DNA from: Acidimicrobiales bacterium | GTDB taxonomy: Bacteria > Actinomycetota > Acidimicrobiia > Acidimicrobiales > Aldehydirespiratoraceae | DNA: 64,000 nt | NCBI GenBank assembly: GCA_033344915.1 | Contig: JAWPML010000001.1 | Span: 4,234,263 to 4,298,262, forward strand | Direction: 5' to 3' | In this document: in pieces, positions 57,295 through 64,000 of the stretch | How positions within the stretch are numbered: the stretch's first letter is position 1 | How the letters are laid out: every line of letters begins with the position of its first letter | Notes under the pieces: model-generated | Database searches by the model: none | What the model was told of the DNA's origin: nothing | Seen by the model: only the letters and a program-made list of their open reading frames with translations | Made by a program: the position numbers and the translations under genes

Positions 57295-58618
57295 CAGTGG
57301 GGTAGGCGGCGGTCATGGATTTGAGTTGGCGGGTGGTGAGGCCGAGTTTCATGGCGAGGGCGCAGAAGTTGATGAGTTCGCCGTACTCGGGTCCGAACAT
57401 GTGAGCGCCGACGATGGTGTCGGTGGTCTTGTCGACGAGGATCTTGACCGCAGCGGCGGTTTCGCCGATCCGGTAGTTCGAGTACCAGCCGCTGGTATCG
57501 GAATAGCGGACGTCGAGGTCGATTCCCTCGGCGCTGGCGTCTGCCTCGAGGAGGCCAACGCGGGCGAGTTCGGGGATCGTGAACACGGCGGTGGGGACGC
57601 CGTTGTAGTCGGGCACCACGGCGGAGTCCGTGAGCATGTTCGACGCGGCGACCTTGCCTTCGAACACAGCGACCGGCGTGAGCGCCATGCCGGGAGAGTC
57701 GGCGGCATCGCCGCCGGCGTACACAGCTGGGTTGGTGGTGCTCTGGAGGTGGCCGGCAACGTCCACACCCTTTTCGCCGCAGGCCACGCCGGCCGCGTCG
57801 AGGCCCAGTCGGGACAGCTGCGGGATCCGGCCGGCGCCGTGGACAACGAGGTCGGTCTCGATGGTGGTCTCGGTTCCGGCTCGTTCGACGGTGACTCTCA
57901 AACCTGACGGTTGAGGCTCGATCGCGGTGACGACGCTCTCGCGTTGGACATTGATGCCGACCTCGGCGCCCCGGGTGATGAGGAGCTCGACGAGGTCGGG
58001 GTCGAACCCTTTGAGCGGTCTGTCGCCGCGGTCGACGATGACGGGGCGGCTGCCGGCACGGGCGGCGATGTGAGCGAACTCGAACGAGATGAAGCCGCCG
58101 CCGACGAAGAGGATGCGGGCGGGGAGTTCCTCGAGGTTCAAAAAGTCGGTGCTGTCGATGAGTTGATCGGCGCCGGGGAATCCCAGTGGTTTGGGTCGGG
58201 CGCCGGTGGCGATCATGAAATGTGACGACTCGTGCGCTGCGCCGTCGATGTCGACGAAGTTGGTGCCGGTGAAGGTGGCGGTGCCGTGGATGGTCTCCAC
58301 GCCGTTGCCGGTAAGGCTCCGCTCCATGTTCTGGGGGACGGGGTCGGTGAAGCCGCGTTTGTGTTTCATGAGGTCGGCCCAGTTGATCGACAGGCCGTCG
58401 TCGTCGATGCCTCTGCCCTGCATCAGTCGGGCGCTGTCGATGAGCTCGGCGCCGCGTCGCAGGATCTTCTTGGGGTCACAGCCCCGGAGGGCGCAGGTGC
58501 CGCCGTAGGGGAGTTCGTCGACGATGGCGACTCGCCAGCCTTTCGAGGCGCATTTCTTGGCGGCCTCGACGCCGGCCATGCCCGCGCCGATCACGATCAG
58601 GTCATAGGGAGTGGTCAT
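57266..58618 (-). CDS. MerA-like FAD/NAD(P)-dependent disulfide oxidoreductase
   Basis: A 450-residue protein of the class I pyridine nucleotide-disulfide family. FAD motif VIGAGMAGVEAAKKCA; redox Cys42 and Cys47 in GGTCALRGCDPKK (a five-residue interval as in MerA/Lpd, CxxxxC); NAD(P) motif 'LFVGGGFISFEFAHI'; 'GGDAADSPGMALTPVA' for FAD. It lacks the N-terminal HMA domain and the C-terminal Cys pair of mercuric reductase, so mercury reduction is not certain; a related disulfide or metal reductase is equally possible. Third gene of the mer-like operon. Confidence 0.82.
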   Translation of the reverse strand: MTTPYDLIVIGAGMAGVEAAKKCASKGWRVAIVDELPYGGTCALRGCDPKKILRRGAELIDSARLMQGRGIDDDGLSINWADLMKHKRGFTDPVPQNMERSLTGNGVETIHGTATFTGTNFVDIDGAAHESSHFMIATGARPKPLGFPGADQLIDSTDFLNLEELPARILFVGGGFISFEFAHIAARAGSRPVIVDRGDRPLKGFDPDLVELLITRGAEVGINVQRESVVTAIEPQPSGLRVTVERAGTETTIETDLVVHGAGRIPQLSRLGLDAAGVACGEKGVDVAGHLQSTTNPAVYAGGDAADSPGMALTPVAVFEGKVAASNMLTDSAVVPDYNGVPTAVFTIPELARVGLLEADASAEGIDLDVRYSDTSGWYSNYRIGETAAAVKILVDKTTDTIVGAHMFGPEYGELINFCALAMKLGLTTRQLKSMTAAYPTVTADLGSML

Positions 58619-58878
58619 GGCAGGGTCTTTCGGTCAGAAGCAATGGATTCTTGGCTGTCAGCGCTCGCACGAGGCACGGCGCGGCTGCGCTGCTGCGAGC
58701 GGCCGAGCCCGACCGCGGCGACGGCGAGGCCGGCGATGATCAGAAGCCAACTGCCAAGGCCGGCGCCGGAGAGAGCTCCGAGAATGCCGGCCGACAACAA
58801 CAGCGGTATTCCGCAGCAGACACCGAGCCCGACGGCGCCAAGGGCAACAAGGCTCGCAGAGCTTTCTCTCTCAGCCAC
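58615..58878 (-). CDS. MerT-like small membrane protein
   Basis: An 87-residue protein with two helices; vicinal Cys21-Cys22 in 'GLGVCCGIPLLLSAGILG' resembles the first helix of MerT and related mercury transporters. The tail is basic. GTG start; it overlaps the upstream gene by eight bases and the reductase by four. Probably a metal transporter or thiol relay; substrate inferred from context only. Confidence 0.72.
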   Translation of the reverse strand: MAERESSASLVALGAVGLGVCCGIPLLLSAGILGALSGAGLGSWLLIIAGLAVAAVGLGRSQQRSRAVPRASADSQESIASDRKTLP

Positions 58879-59170
58879 GACACAACACTTCGCGCAGTTG
58901 TTCGATCGTCGGCGCGCCGGCCGTGCCGTCGGGCGTTTGGTACACCCGGCACGACAACCCGACCGGTGCGTCGGCGTCGGCGAAGATGTCGAGGCCGTCG
59001 ACGAGGATGCTGGGTGATCCGCGGAACTGGGTCTCCTCGGCTGCCTCGGGGGTGTCGACGATCCGTCGCGTGATGTGAAGATCGCGCCGTTCGGCCGCCA
59101 GGGTGCGTAGGTGGGCATCGGCTTCGAGCCAGTTCGGGCAGTCGTCGAAGTAGAGCAGTGTCACGTCCAT
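58871..59170 (-). CDS. Small thioredoxin-like protein of a mer-type operon
   Basis: A 99-residue protein MDVTLLYFDDCPNWLEAD with a single-Cys active-site (FDDCPNW, Cys11), 'ETQFRGSPSILVDGLDIFADAD' containing the cis-Pro, and 'LSCRVYQTPDG'. This is the thioredoxin-like family found near mercury and alkylmercury genes. The ATG lies 8 bases from the -10, so translation is leaderless. A frameshifted paralogue is at 62826-63178. Confidence 0.8.
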   Translation of the reverse strand: MDVTLLYFDDCPNWLEADAHLRTLAAERRDLHITRRIVDTPEAAEETQFRGSPSILVDGLDIFADADAPVGLSCRVYQTPDGTAGAPTIEQLREVLCRG

Positions 59171-59177
59171 TTCTCGA

Positions 59178-59208
59178 CGATAAACCTTGAACCACGGATC
59201 AAGGTCAA
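59178..59208 (-). promoter_or_regulatory. MerR-type promoter/operator of the mer-like operon
   Basis: On the minus strand, -35 TTGACC (59208-59203), a 19-base spacer, and -10 TTATCG (59183-59178). The spacer carries the dyad ACCTTGA-TCCGTGGT-TCAAGGT (perfect seven-base arms). This is the exact geometry of MerR-activated promoters. The downstream ATG is only eight bases away. The divergent merR at 59225 supplies the regulator. Confidence 0.85.
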
Positions 59209-59224
59209 GGCGTATCGTGTGAGG

Positions 59225-59665
59225 ATGTTGATCGGTGAGTTCTCGGACGCACTCGGGGTCCCTACCCAGACAGTCAGGTTCTACGAACGGCGTGGCTTGC
59301 TACCGCGCCCGGAGCGGGCGCCCAACGGTTACCGGCTCTACGACGAAGTCGCGCTCCAGCGCGGCCGTTTCATCAGATCGGCCCAGGCGGCAGGGCTGAC
59401 ACTGGCTGAGATCGGAAGCATCATCGACATCCGCAGCGATGGGGCTGCGCCGTGCACCCATGTCGGTGCGCTGCTCGAAGCGAAACTGGCCGAGGTGCGG
59501 GAACGCCAACGGCAACTCGGGGCACTCGAAGGCGAGCTTGAGCACTTGTTGGAGCGCAGCGAGGTCCTCGACCCCGCCGACTGTGACAACGACGATGTCT
59601 GCCACATCCTCCATGCGGGAATCGGTCTCCCGTCACCGGGTGTTGCCGGGAAGTCACAGCCATGA
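59225..59665 (+). CDS. MerR-family regulator of the mer-like operon
   Basis: A 146-residue protein: winged helix 'IGEFSDALGVPTQTVRFYERRGLLPRPERAPNGYRLY', dimerisation helix ('LLEAKLAEVRERQRQLGALEGELEHLLERSE') and metal-loop Cys residues in 'GAAPCTHVGALL', 'DPADCDNDDVC' and 'HILHAG'. Spacing fits Hg(II)/Pb/Cd-type sensors. GTGAGG-ATG start, divergent from its probable target operon. Confidence 0.9.
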   Translation: MLIGEFSDALGVPTQTVRFYERRGLLPRPERAPNGYRLYDEVALQRGRFIRSAQAAGLTLAEIGSIIDIRSDGAAPCTHVGALLEAKLAEVRERQRQLGALEGELEHLLERSEVLDPADCDNDDVCHILHAGIGLPSPGVAGKSQP

Positions 59666-59945
59666 CCGACGATGGTTCCGTCGTCGGCGAACGGCGACCC
59701 GGACGTGCTGGGCGACGCCGAATTTGTTTCAGCCGAGCAACGCCCTGATCGCAACACGGTCGCCCGAGTCGTCTCGGCACACTTCGGCCCATCGTGCCGG
59801 AGTTGCGTTCGTCAGCGCAGCCGAGCAGGCGGGGATGCCGGTTGCTTCGTTGACGCGGCTCAGCGCGATGTAGTCCATGGCGCTCGCGGGTTCGAGGTCC
59901 GGTGCGCCGTTGACGAACTAGGCGGAGCACTATACCTTCACACAT
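59666..59945. other. Gap between merR and the ArsR gene
   Basis: No supported gene. A minus-strand frame contains 'ATPARWAEVCRDDSGDRVAIRALLG' before a TGA, but no family could be named and it has no clear start. TTGACG (near 59913) and TATACC (near 59934) with a 15-16 base spacer could form the arsR promoter, leaving a very short leader. Confidence 0.4.
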
Positions 59946-60332
59946 ATGCAGGTATCAGAGGTATCCGGGTTGGATGGGTGTGCAGTTGCGGTGACCGATG
60001 CGGCTCGGGTTGCGGTCGTGGCGGAATCGCTGATCGATGTCGACGTGGCGTCTGATCTGGCGGAGTTGTTCCGATTGCTCGGTGACCCCACACGGGTGCG
60101 GATCTTGTATGCGTTGTTGGAGGCGGGCGAGTTGTGTGTGTGCGACCTGGCCGAGGTGGTGGGCACGTCGGATACGAAGGTGTCGCAGGCGCTGCGCTTG
60201 CTGCGTAGCGCGGGGGCGGTTCGGAATCGTCGTGATGGCCGCAATGTCTTCTACCGGCTCGATGACGCCCATGTCCGCATGCTTCTCGACGTCTCGCGTG
60301 AGCACGTCTCCCACAAGCACGGGGGCGAATAG
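59946..60332 (+). CDS. ArsR/SmtB-family metal-responsive repressor
   Basis: A 128-residue protein with the ArsR winged helix. The alpha-3 metal motif ELCVCDLAE gives Cys64 and Cys66, as in ArsR/CadC-type Cd/Pb/As sensors; the recognition helix is 'SDTKVSQALRLLRSAGAVRNRRDGRNVFYRL'. The C-terminal 'REHVSHKHGGE' is His-rich, a possible alpha-5 metal site. Its stop overlaps the CDF exporter start by one base. Repressor of the downstream efflux genes. Confidence 0.92.
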   Translation: MQVSEVSGLDGCAVAVTDAARVAVVAESLIDVDVASDLAELFRLLGDPTRVRILYALLEAGELCVCDLAEVVGTSDTKVSQALRLLRSAGAVRNRRDGRNVFYRLDDAHVRMLLDVSREHVSHKHGGE

Positions 60333-61258
60333 TGGGTGGCGATCACGACCACGGAACCGGGCTGGCTCGCGCGGGCGAACGTCATCGCGGCCGGCTGCTG
60401 GCGGCGTTCGTCATCATCGGCGGGTTCTTCGTCGTCGAGGCGGTTGCCGGGTTTCTGACGAACTCACTCGCGTTGTTGTCCGATGCCGGACACATGCTGA
60501 CTGATGTGATCGGGATCGGTATGGCGCTGGCCGCGATCCAGTTGGCGTCGCGTTTCGAGGCCCGCTCGGCCACAGTCCGGTCGAGCCACACGTTCGGTTT
60601 GTACCGGTTGGAGATCTTGGCGGCGTTTGTCAATGCGCTGCTGCTGTTCGGTGTCGCGATCTGGGTGCTCATCGAGGCCGGCCGCCGGCTCTTCGACGAG
60701 CACGAGGTGCTCGGGGTGCAGATGCTCGTCGTCGCCATCCTCGGCCTCATCGCAAACCTGGTCGCGTTTGCGTTGCTGCGAGAGGGTTCGAAGGAGTCAT
60801 TGAACGTCGAGGGCGCGTACCTCGAGGTGCTCGCCGACACCGTCGGATCGGTCGGCGTCATCATCGCCGCAGTGCTGCTGGAGGTATTCGGTTGGGGCTG
60901 GATCGACCCCGTCATCGGCGCGCTTATCGGACTCTGGATCCTCCCGCGCACCTGGCGCCTCGGACGCCGAGCCGTGCGAGTGCTGCTCCAGGCCGCGCCC
61001 GATCATGTCGACCTCGATGAGCTGGCCGACAGCCTCGAATCGATCGACGGAGTCGTCGATGTCCATGACCTTCACGTGTGGACCTTGACCTCGGAGATGG
61101 ACGCCGGATCCGCCCATCTCGTCACCGTTAGCGGTGTTGAAAGTCATGGGGTGCTCGATCAGGCCCGTCATCTGCTCGAACACGACTTCGGGATCGTCCA
61201 CGGAACGTTCCAGGTCGAGCCTGACAGTCATGTCGGCTGCGAGGAGGTGGCCTGGTGA
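60332..61258 (+). CDS. czcD: Cation-diffusion facilitator (CzcD/ZitB-type efflux protein)
   Basis: A 308-residue CDF exporter with six helices. The zinc-site motif in TM2 is ALLSDAGHMLTD (HxxxD with preceding Asp) and in TM5 'LEVLADTVGSVGVI' supplies the second pair. The C-terminal cytoplasmic domain has 'VHDLHVWTLTSEMDAGSAHL'. His-rich start (GGDHDHGTG). Exports Zn, Cd or Co by proton antiport. Downstream of arsR. Confidence 0.93.
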   Translation: MGGDHDHGTGLARAGERHRGRLLAAFVIIGGFFVVEAVAGFLTNSLALLSDAGHMLTDVIGIGMALAAIQLASRFEARSATVRSSHTFGLYRLEILAAFVNALLLFGVAIWVLIEAGRRLFDEHEVLGVQMLVVAILGLIANLVAFALLREGSKESLNVEGAYLEVLADTVGSVGVIIAAVLLEVFGWGWIDPVIGALIGLWILPRTWRLGRRAVRVLLQAAPDHVDLDELADSLESIDGVVDVHDLHVWTLTSEMDAGSAHLVTVSGVESHGVLDQARHLLEHDFGIVHGTFQVEPDSHVGCEEVAW

Positions 61259-61869
61259 ACACTGCTGCCCTCGTTCTGTTCGGTGTCTGGTTCGTGGTGA
61301 TCTTCGTGGTGCGGTCCTTGGTGCAGAAGCGTGACACCGGTGACTCCGGCATCCGACCGGGAGCGTTCGCTGCGGATGCATCGATAGTGGAACGGGTTGC
61401 GTACGTGTTGTTGCTCGTTGCGTTCGCTGGTGCGGTCGGCGCGCCGATCGCAGCGATGGCCGGTGTGGAGCCCCTGTGGGACAACGATGCGCTGCGGTGG
61501 GTTGGCGTGGTCGTCGCGGTCGCGGGTATCGGTTTGACCTATGCAGCTCAGGTCGGGATGGGGAGCGAGTGGCGGATCGGGATCGACCGCACCGAGGTCA
61601 CCGGCCTGGTGACCTCTGGCGTCTTCGGTCTCGTCCGCAACCCGATCTTCACCGCGATGATCTTCACCGCGGTCGGTTTTGCGGTCATGGTGCCGAACGT
61701 GATCGCTGTCATTGCCGTGGTGTGTTTGGTGGTGGCGATCGAGATGCAGGTGCGCTTCGTCGAAGAGCCGCACCTCCGCCGGCTGCACGGGACTGGATAT
61801 GGGCAGTACGCGGCGGAGGTGGGCCGGTTCGTCCCACTGATCGGCCGCGCCGCGGGGGCTCGTCGATGA
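61255..61869 (+). CDS. Isoprenylcysteine carboxyl methyltransferase-family membrane protein
   Basis: A 204-residue protein with about five helices and a C-terminal 'GLVRNPIFTAMIFTAVGFAVM' plus 'FVEEPHLRRLHGTGYGQYAAEVGRFVP', the ICMT/PEMT-type methyltransferase motif (RNP and EE...Y). Such proteins are frequent beside CDF and cadmium genes in actinomycetes; the methyl acceptor is unknown. GTG start, four-base overlap with both neighbours. Confidence 0.82.
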   Translation: MNTAALVLFGVWFVVIFVVRSLVQKRDTGDSGIRPGAFAADASIVERVAYVLLLVAFAGAVGAPIAAMAGVEPLWDNDALRWVGVVVAVAGIGLTYAAQVGMGSEWRIGIDRTEVTGLVTSGVFGLVRNPIFTAMIFTAVGFAVMVPNVIAVIAVVCLVVAIEMQVRFVEEPHLRRLHGTGYGQYAAEVGRFVPLIGRAAGARR

Positions 61870-62654
61870 CGGTCAGCCGATTCCGCGTCGACGCCATGGA
61901 TTGCACCGCTGAGGAGCAGCTCGTCCGTATGCGCCTGGGCGAACTGACCGGCATCGAGCAGGTCGCCGTCGATCTCGACGCCCGGCAGGTGGCAGTGCAG
62001 CATCGCATCGAAACCGACGCGGTCGATGCTGCGCTCCAGTCACTCGACCTGGGCACGACGCACCTCGGCGACGGCGGCGAGCTTGATGCTGTCGCCGACA
62101 GTGGCCGTGAGCGGCCGGCGCTCGTGTTTGCGTTGGTTGTGAACGCGCTGTTCTTCGTCGGCGAGCTCACCGCAGGGCTGGTGAGCCGGTCGATGGGTCT
62201 CGTGGCCGATGCCCTCGACATGGGTGCTGACGCTGCGGTCTATGCGTTGAGTCTTCTCGCTGTTGGCACGAGCACGGTTCGGAAGAACCGGCTCGCTCGA
62301 ACAAGCGGCTACCTCCAGTTCGGCCTGGCCGTCGTCGGGCTCGGAGAAGTTGTCCGCAGGTTCGTGAGCGACGACGCGCTGCCCGAGGTCGGGCCGATGA
62401 TCGTGGTGTCGCTTCTGGCGCTGGCAGGCAACGTCGCCACACTGGTGGTGTTGCGAAGAGTCCGCTCTAGCGAAGCTCACTTCCAAGCGAGCTGGATCTT
62501 CACGGCCAACGACATCAAGGTCAACGCCCTCGTCATCTTCGCCGCGATCGTCGTGGCGTTCACCGACAGCTCGGCACCCGACCTGATCGCAGGAGCAATC
62601 ATCTTCACCATCGTCGCCAACGGCGCCCGTCGGATCCTGAAACTGGCGAACTGA
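61866..62654 (+). CDS. CDF-type cation transporter with HMA-like N-terminus
   Basis: A 262-residue protein. The first 70 residues are HMA-like ('FRVDAMDCTAEEQLVRMRLGELTGIEQVAVDLDARQVAVQH') but with one Cys instead of CxxC. Then come six helices with 'MGLVADALDMGADAAVYALSLL' (Asp-x-x-x-Asp site) and 'NDIKVNALVIFAAIVVAF'. It lacks the CDF C-terminal domain. Probably a metal exporter with a built-in metal-handling domain. Third gene of the arsR-CDF operon. Confidence 0.82.
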   Translation: MTVSRFRVDAMDCTAEEQLVRMRLGELTGIEQVAVDLDARQVAVQHRIETDAVDAALQSLDLGTTHLGDGGELDAVADSGRERPALVFALVVNALFFVGELTAGLVSRSMGLVADALDMGADAAVYALSLLAVGTSTVRKNRLARTSGYLQFGLAVVGLGEVVRRFVSDDALPEVGPMIVVSLLALAGNVATLVVLRRVRSSEAHFQASWIFTANDIKVNALVIFAAIVVAFTDSSAPDLIAGAIIFTIVANGARRILKLAN

Positions 62655-62825
62655 CCCTCACGAGCCAGGGGGACCCCCGCTGCGCCAGTCGGCCGAGTTC
62701 TCTTGGTCGCGAGCGTGATCAATCAGCTGCAGTTGGGCTTGCCCTTTCCGCGGACCGGAAGCGCACCGCCCGCGCTCACCTTCAAGCGTAGGACGCCGAG
62801 CGCCGCGGCGCCGTACGATGGCAGC

Positions 62826-63178
62826 GTGAAGGTGTCGCTGCTCACTTCGATGATTGTCCGACCTGGCGGACTGCGGCGGACCGCCTGGGCCAACTCGCTG
62901 ACGAGATCCCCGGCTTCGACGTCGAGCGAGTTCTCGTGGATACACCCGAGGCGGCCGAGCGGACCCGTTTCCGGGGTTCGCCCAGCATCCACGTCAACGG
63001 AACTGACCTGTTCGCCGATCCCGAGGCGCCGGTCGGTCTGTCCTGCCGCATCTACCAGACGCCCGATGGAGCAGCCGGGTCACCCACGATCGATCAACTC
63101 CGACGGGCGCTCGAATCAGCCCGTCTTTCGATGACGCCGCCCGGCAGCGGTTGCGTCGACAGGGCTGCCGACGGGTGA
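62826..63178 (+). pseudogene. Mer-type thioredoxin-like gene with a one-base deletion
   Basis: The product begins MKVSLL, then one base is missing at about 62844, after which the frame reads FDDCPTWRTAADRLGQL and continues 'VDTPEAAERTRFRGSPSIHVNGTDLFADPEAPVGLSCRIYQTPDG'. This matches the intact protein at 58871-59170 for its whole length. It is either a decayed duplicate or a sequencing error. Confidence 0.75.
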
Positions 63179-63433
63179 CCGATGCCGACTGACCTGGGCG
63201 ACGCCCTCGCCGCGATCGAGCGCTGTTGGCACTCTGAGTGGCCGACACCTGGAAGTGGCGGCTTGCCGCCGAGAACGGCATCCATGCAACACAGATGCAA
63301 CGGCATATCGGCAAACAGCGGAGAACAACGGTCACGGCCGCGCAGCAGCCCGAGCGTCACAAGCCCCGACCTGTCAGGCGAAACCCCGAAAATCGTTGAT
63401 CTGGCAAGGGTTGTGGAGAACAGTCTCAGAGGG
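63179..63433. other. Gap at the right end of the island
   Basis: No convincing gene. A short frame from 63182 (MPTDLGDALAAIERCWHSEW) fades into a reading of the tRNA fragment. No integrase or excisionase remnant could be recognised here. Confidence 0.4.
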
Positions 63434-63479
63434 CTCATAACCCGAAGGTCGCAGGTTCAAATCCTGCCCCCGCCACCAA
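63434..63479 (+). repeat. attR: tRNA-Met 3'-half, putative attachment site (right copy)
   Basis: Identical over 46 bases to 2942-2987, same strand. Here GGG precedes CTCATAA and could pair with the CCC after the loop, so three more bases of a tRNA are preserved than at the left copy. The remaining anticodon stem and the whole 5' half are absent, so it is not a functional tRNA. Confidence 0.8.
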
Positions 63480-63491
63480 AGCTCCTGGTCA

Positions 63492-63519
63492 GAAGGGCCG
63501 CATCTCGGTGCGGCCCTTC
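63492..63519 (+). terminator. Hairpin terminator-like repeat after the right tRNA fragment
   Basis: GAAGGGCCGCA (63492-63502) pairs perfectly with TGCGGCCCTTC (63509-63519) around TCTCGG. No T-run. It holds the same position after the CCA end as the hairpin at 3001. Confidence 0.6.
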
Positions 63520-63685
63520 GCCGCGTCCCGCGATCTCACACCCAGCCTGTTGAGATCCGTCGTCCGCACGGCTTCTGAACAGCAGATTCGTCCGCGACCT
63601 TCGGACTGGTTGCCCGACGAAACCGCGGCCCTCGGCTCTCCCAGCCACGTCGTCTGTCGTGGGCTGGGTCGCAGCGGGAGGGCGT

Positions 63686-63754
63686 CTACAGGAGCCCGGT
63701 GACGGGCGCCACCGTCGACGCCCAGGGGGATCCCGGTTCGATGAAGGCGGTCAT
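63686..63754 (-). pseudogene. Truncated short frame behind the VOC gene
   Basis: A 22-codon frame (MTAFIEPGSPWASTVAPVTG...) starts with an ATGA overlap at the VOC stop and ends quickly. It may be the stump of the next gene of the operon, cut by the island. Very weak evidence. Confidence 0.25.
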
Positions 63755-64000
63755 GACGGTGCCTCCTCGATGTCGGCCACGACAGTGCTGGCGGTGGGCA
63801 CGCCCGACCAGCGGGCGAGCTCGCCGGCGAGGTCGAGGTGCTCGACCGGGGCCGTGTGCTCGAACTCGCCCCAGGCGTCGCGGGGCAGCATCCACATCAG
63901 CTCGAACTCGTTGCCGTCAGGGTCGGCGCCGTAGATGCTCTTGGTGGCGCCGTGGCTGGACTCGCCGGTGTAGGCGCCGGCATCGAGCAGCGTTTGGCGG
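63751..64000 (-). CDS. VOC/glyoxalase-family protein (partial, start outside the window)
   Basis: The C-terminal 82 residues are visible: 'GAYTGESSHGATKSIYGADPDGNEFELMWMLP' has the 'YgaDPDGNefEl' metal-binding end of a vicinal-oxygen-chelate domain (Glu ligand), then an acidic tail to a TGA at 63753-63751. Dioxygenase or glyoxalase-like; the substrate is unknown. Taken as chromosome outside the island. Confidence 0.8.
   Translation of the reverse strand, partial: RQTLLDAGAYTGESSHGATKSIYGADPDGNEFELMWMLPRDAWGEFEHTAPVEHLDLAGELARWSGVPTASTVVADIEEAPS

Noticed and set aside
59666-59945. A fourth TGA-containing gene on the minus strand
   Set aside because: The frame around the TGA matches no known redox family and lacks a start; there is no Cys motif at the TGA.
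2942-63479. Prophage or conjugative element genes
   Set aside because: No capsid, terminase, portal, relaxase, T4SS or integrase motifs were found in any frame I read.
1-64000. CRISPR array
   Set aside because: The only regular short repeat is the in-frame 15-bp array at 31890-32206, which has no spacers and encodes protein.
1-64000. selA, selB, selD or tRNA-Sec inside the window
   Set aside because: None of these families was recognised. The Sec hypothesis therefore depends on genes elsewhere in the genome.

Overview
The window is high-GC DNA, rich in GTG starts and in four-base ATGA/GTGA start-stop overlaps. It reads as an actinomycete chromosome carrying a large metal and redox island. 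The cytochrome oxidase is an aa3-type (A2) enzyme and the regulators are CsoR, BlaI/CopY, MerR and ArsR types. A genus cannot be named from the sequence; an Acidimicrobiia-like actinomycete is only a guess.

Layout. Positions 1-2535 look like ordinary chromosome (SDR end, family 1 glycosidase-like protein, DUF2804 protein). A 46-base copy of the 3' half of a tRNA-Met(CAT)-like gene lies at 2942-2987 and is repeated exactly, in direct orientation, at 63434-63479. Ordinary sequence (VOC/glyoxalase family) resumes after it. The 60.5 kb between the repeats behaves as an integrated island, although no integrase or conjugation gene is visible. Inside it are: an IS256-family element (3104-4507); a copper block (5.5-16.4 kb: lipoprotein, CopZ, MerR, CopB ATPase, DUF305, CsoR, beta-CASP hydrolase, LspA, DUF302, and a cupredoxin-HMA-CopA-YHS fusion); an ABC exporter, AAA ATPase, methyltransferase, LemA and APC permease block (16.4-23.9 kb); Lgt (24 kb); a redox and respiration block (24.9-44.6 kb: thioredoxin-like proteins, multicopper oxidase, IS3 element, toxin-antitoxin remnant, heme O synthase, complete cytochrome oxidase operon, peptidase/BlaI pair, CcdA, TlpA, membrane proteins, cupredoxins); a deoxysugar/glycosyltransferase cassette (44.6-49.7 kb); a second BlaI/peptidase pair with CopCD, cytochrome c and DUF305 (49.9-55.4 kb); and a CcdA, MerR, YnfA, mer-like, ArsR and CDF efflux block (55.5-63.2 kb).

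How the genes work together. Most cargo handles copper or other thiophilic metals: efflux ATPases, periplasmic oxidation, cupredoxins, CopCD and cation-diffusion efflux. It also supplies the enzymes that mature extracytoplasmic metalloproteins (Lgt, LspA, heme O synthase, CcdA, thioredoxins). Three regulatory signals stitch it together: eight near-identical palindromes of the type TACGACA-nnn-TGTCGTA that fit BlaI/CopY operators; four TACCCCTA-type CsoR-like boxes; and MerR-type promoters with about 19-base spacers.

The most striking result is that three thiol-redox proteins (a thioredoxin-like lipoprotein, a redoxin and a CcdA homologue) each carry one in-frame TGA exactly where the catalytic cysteine is expected. 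In two of them the TGA is followed by a hairpin whose loop contains GGUC, as in bacterial SECIS elements. I infer a selenoprotein-based disulfide relay. No Sec machinery (selA, selB, selD, tRNA-Sec) is in the window, so it would have to come from elsewhere in the genome.
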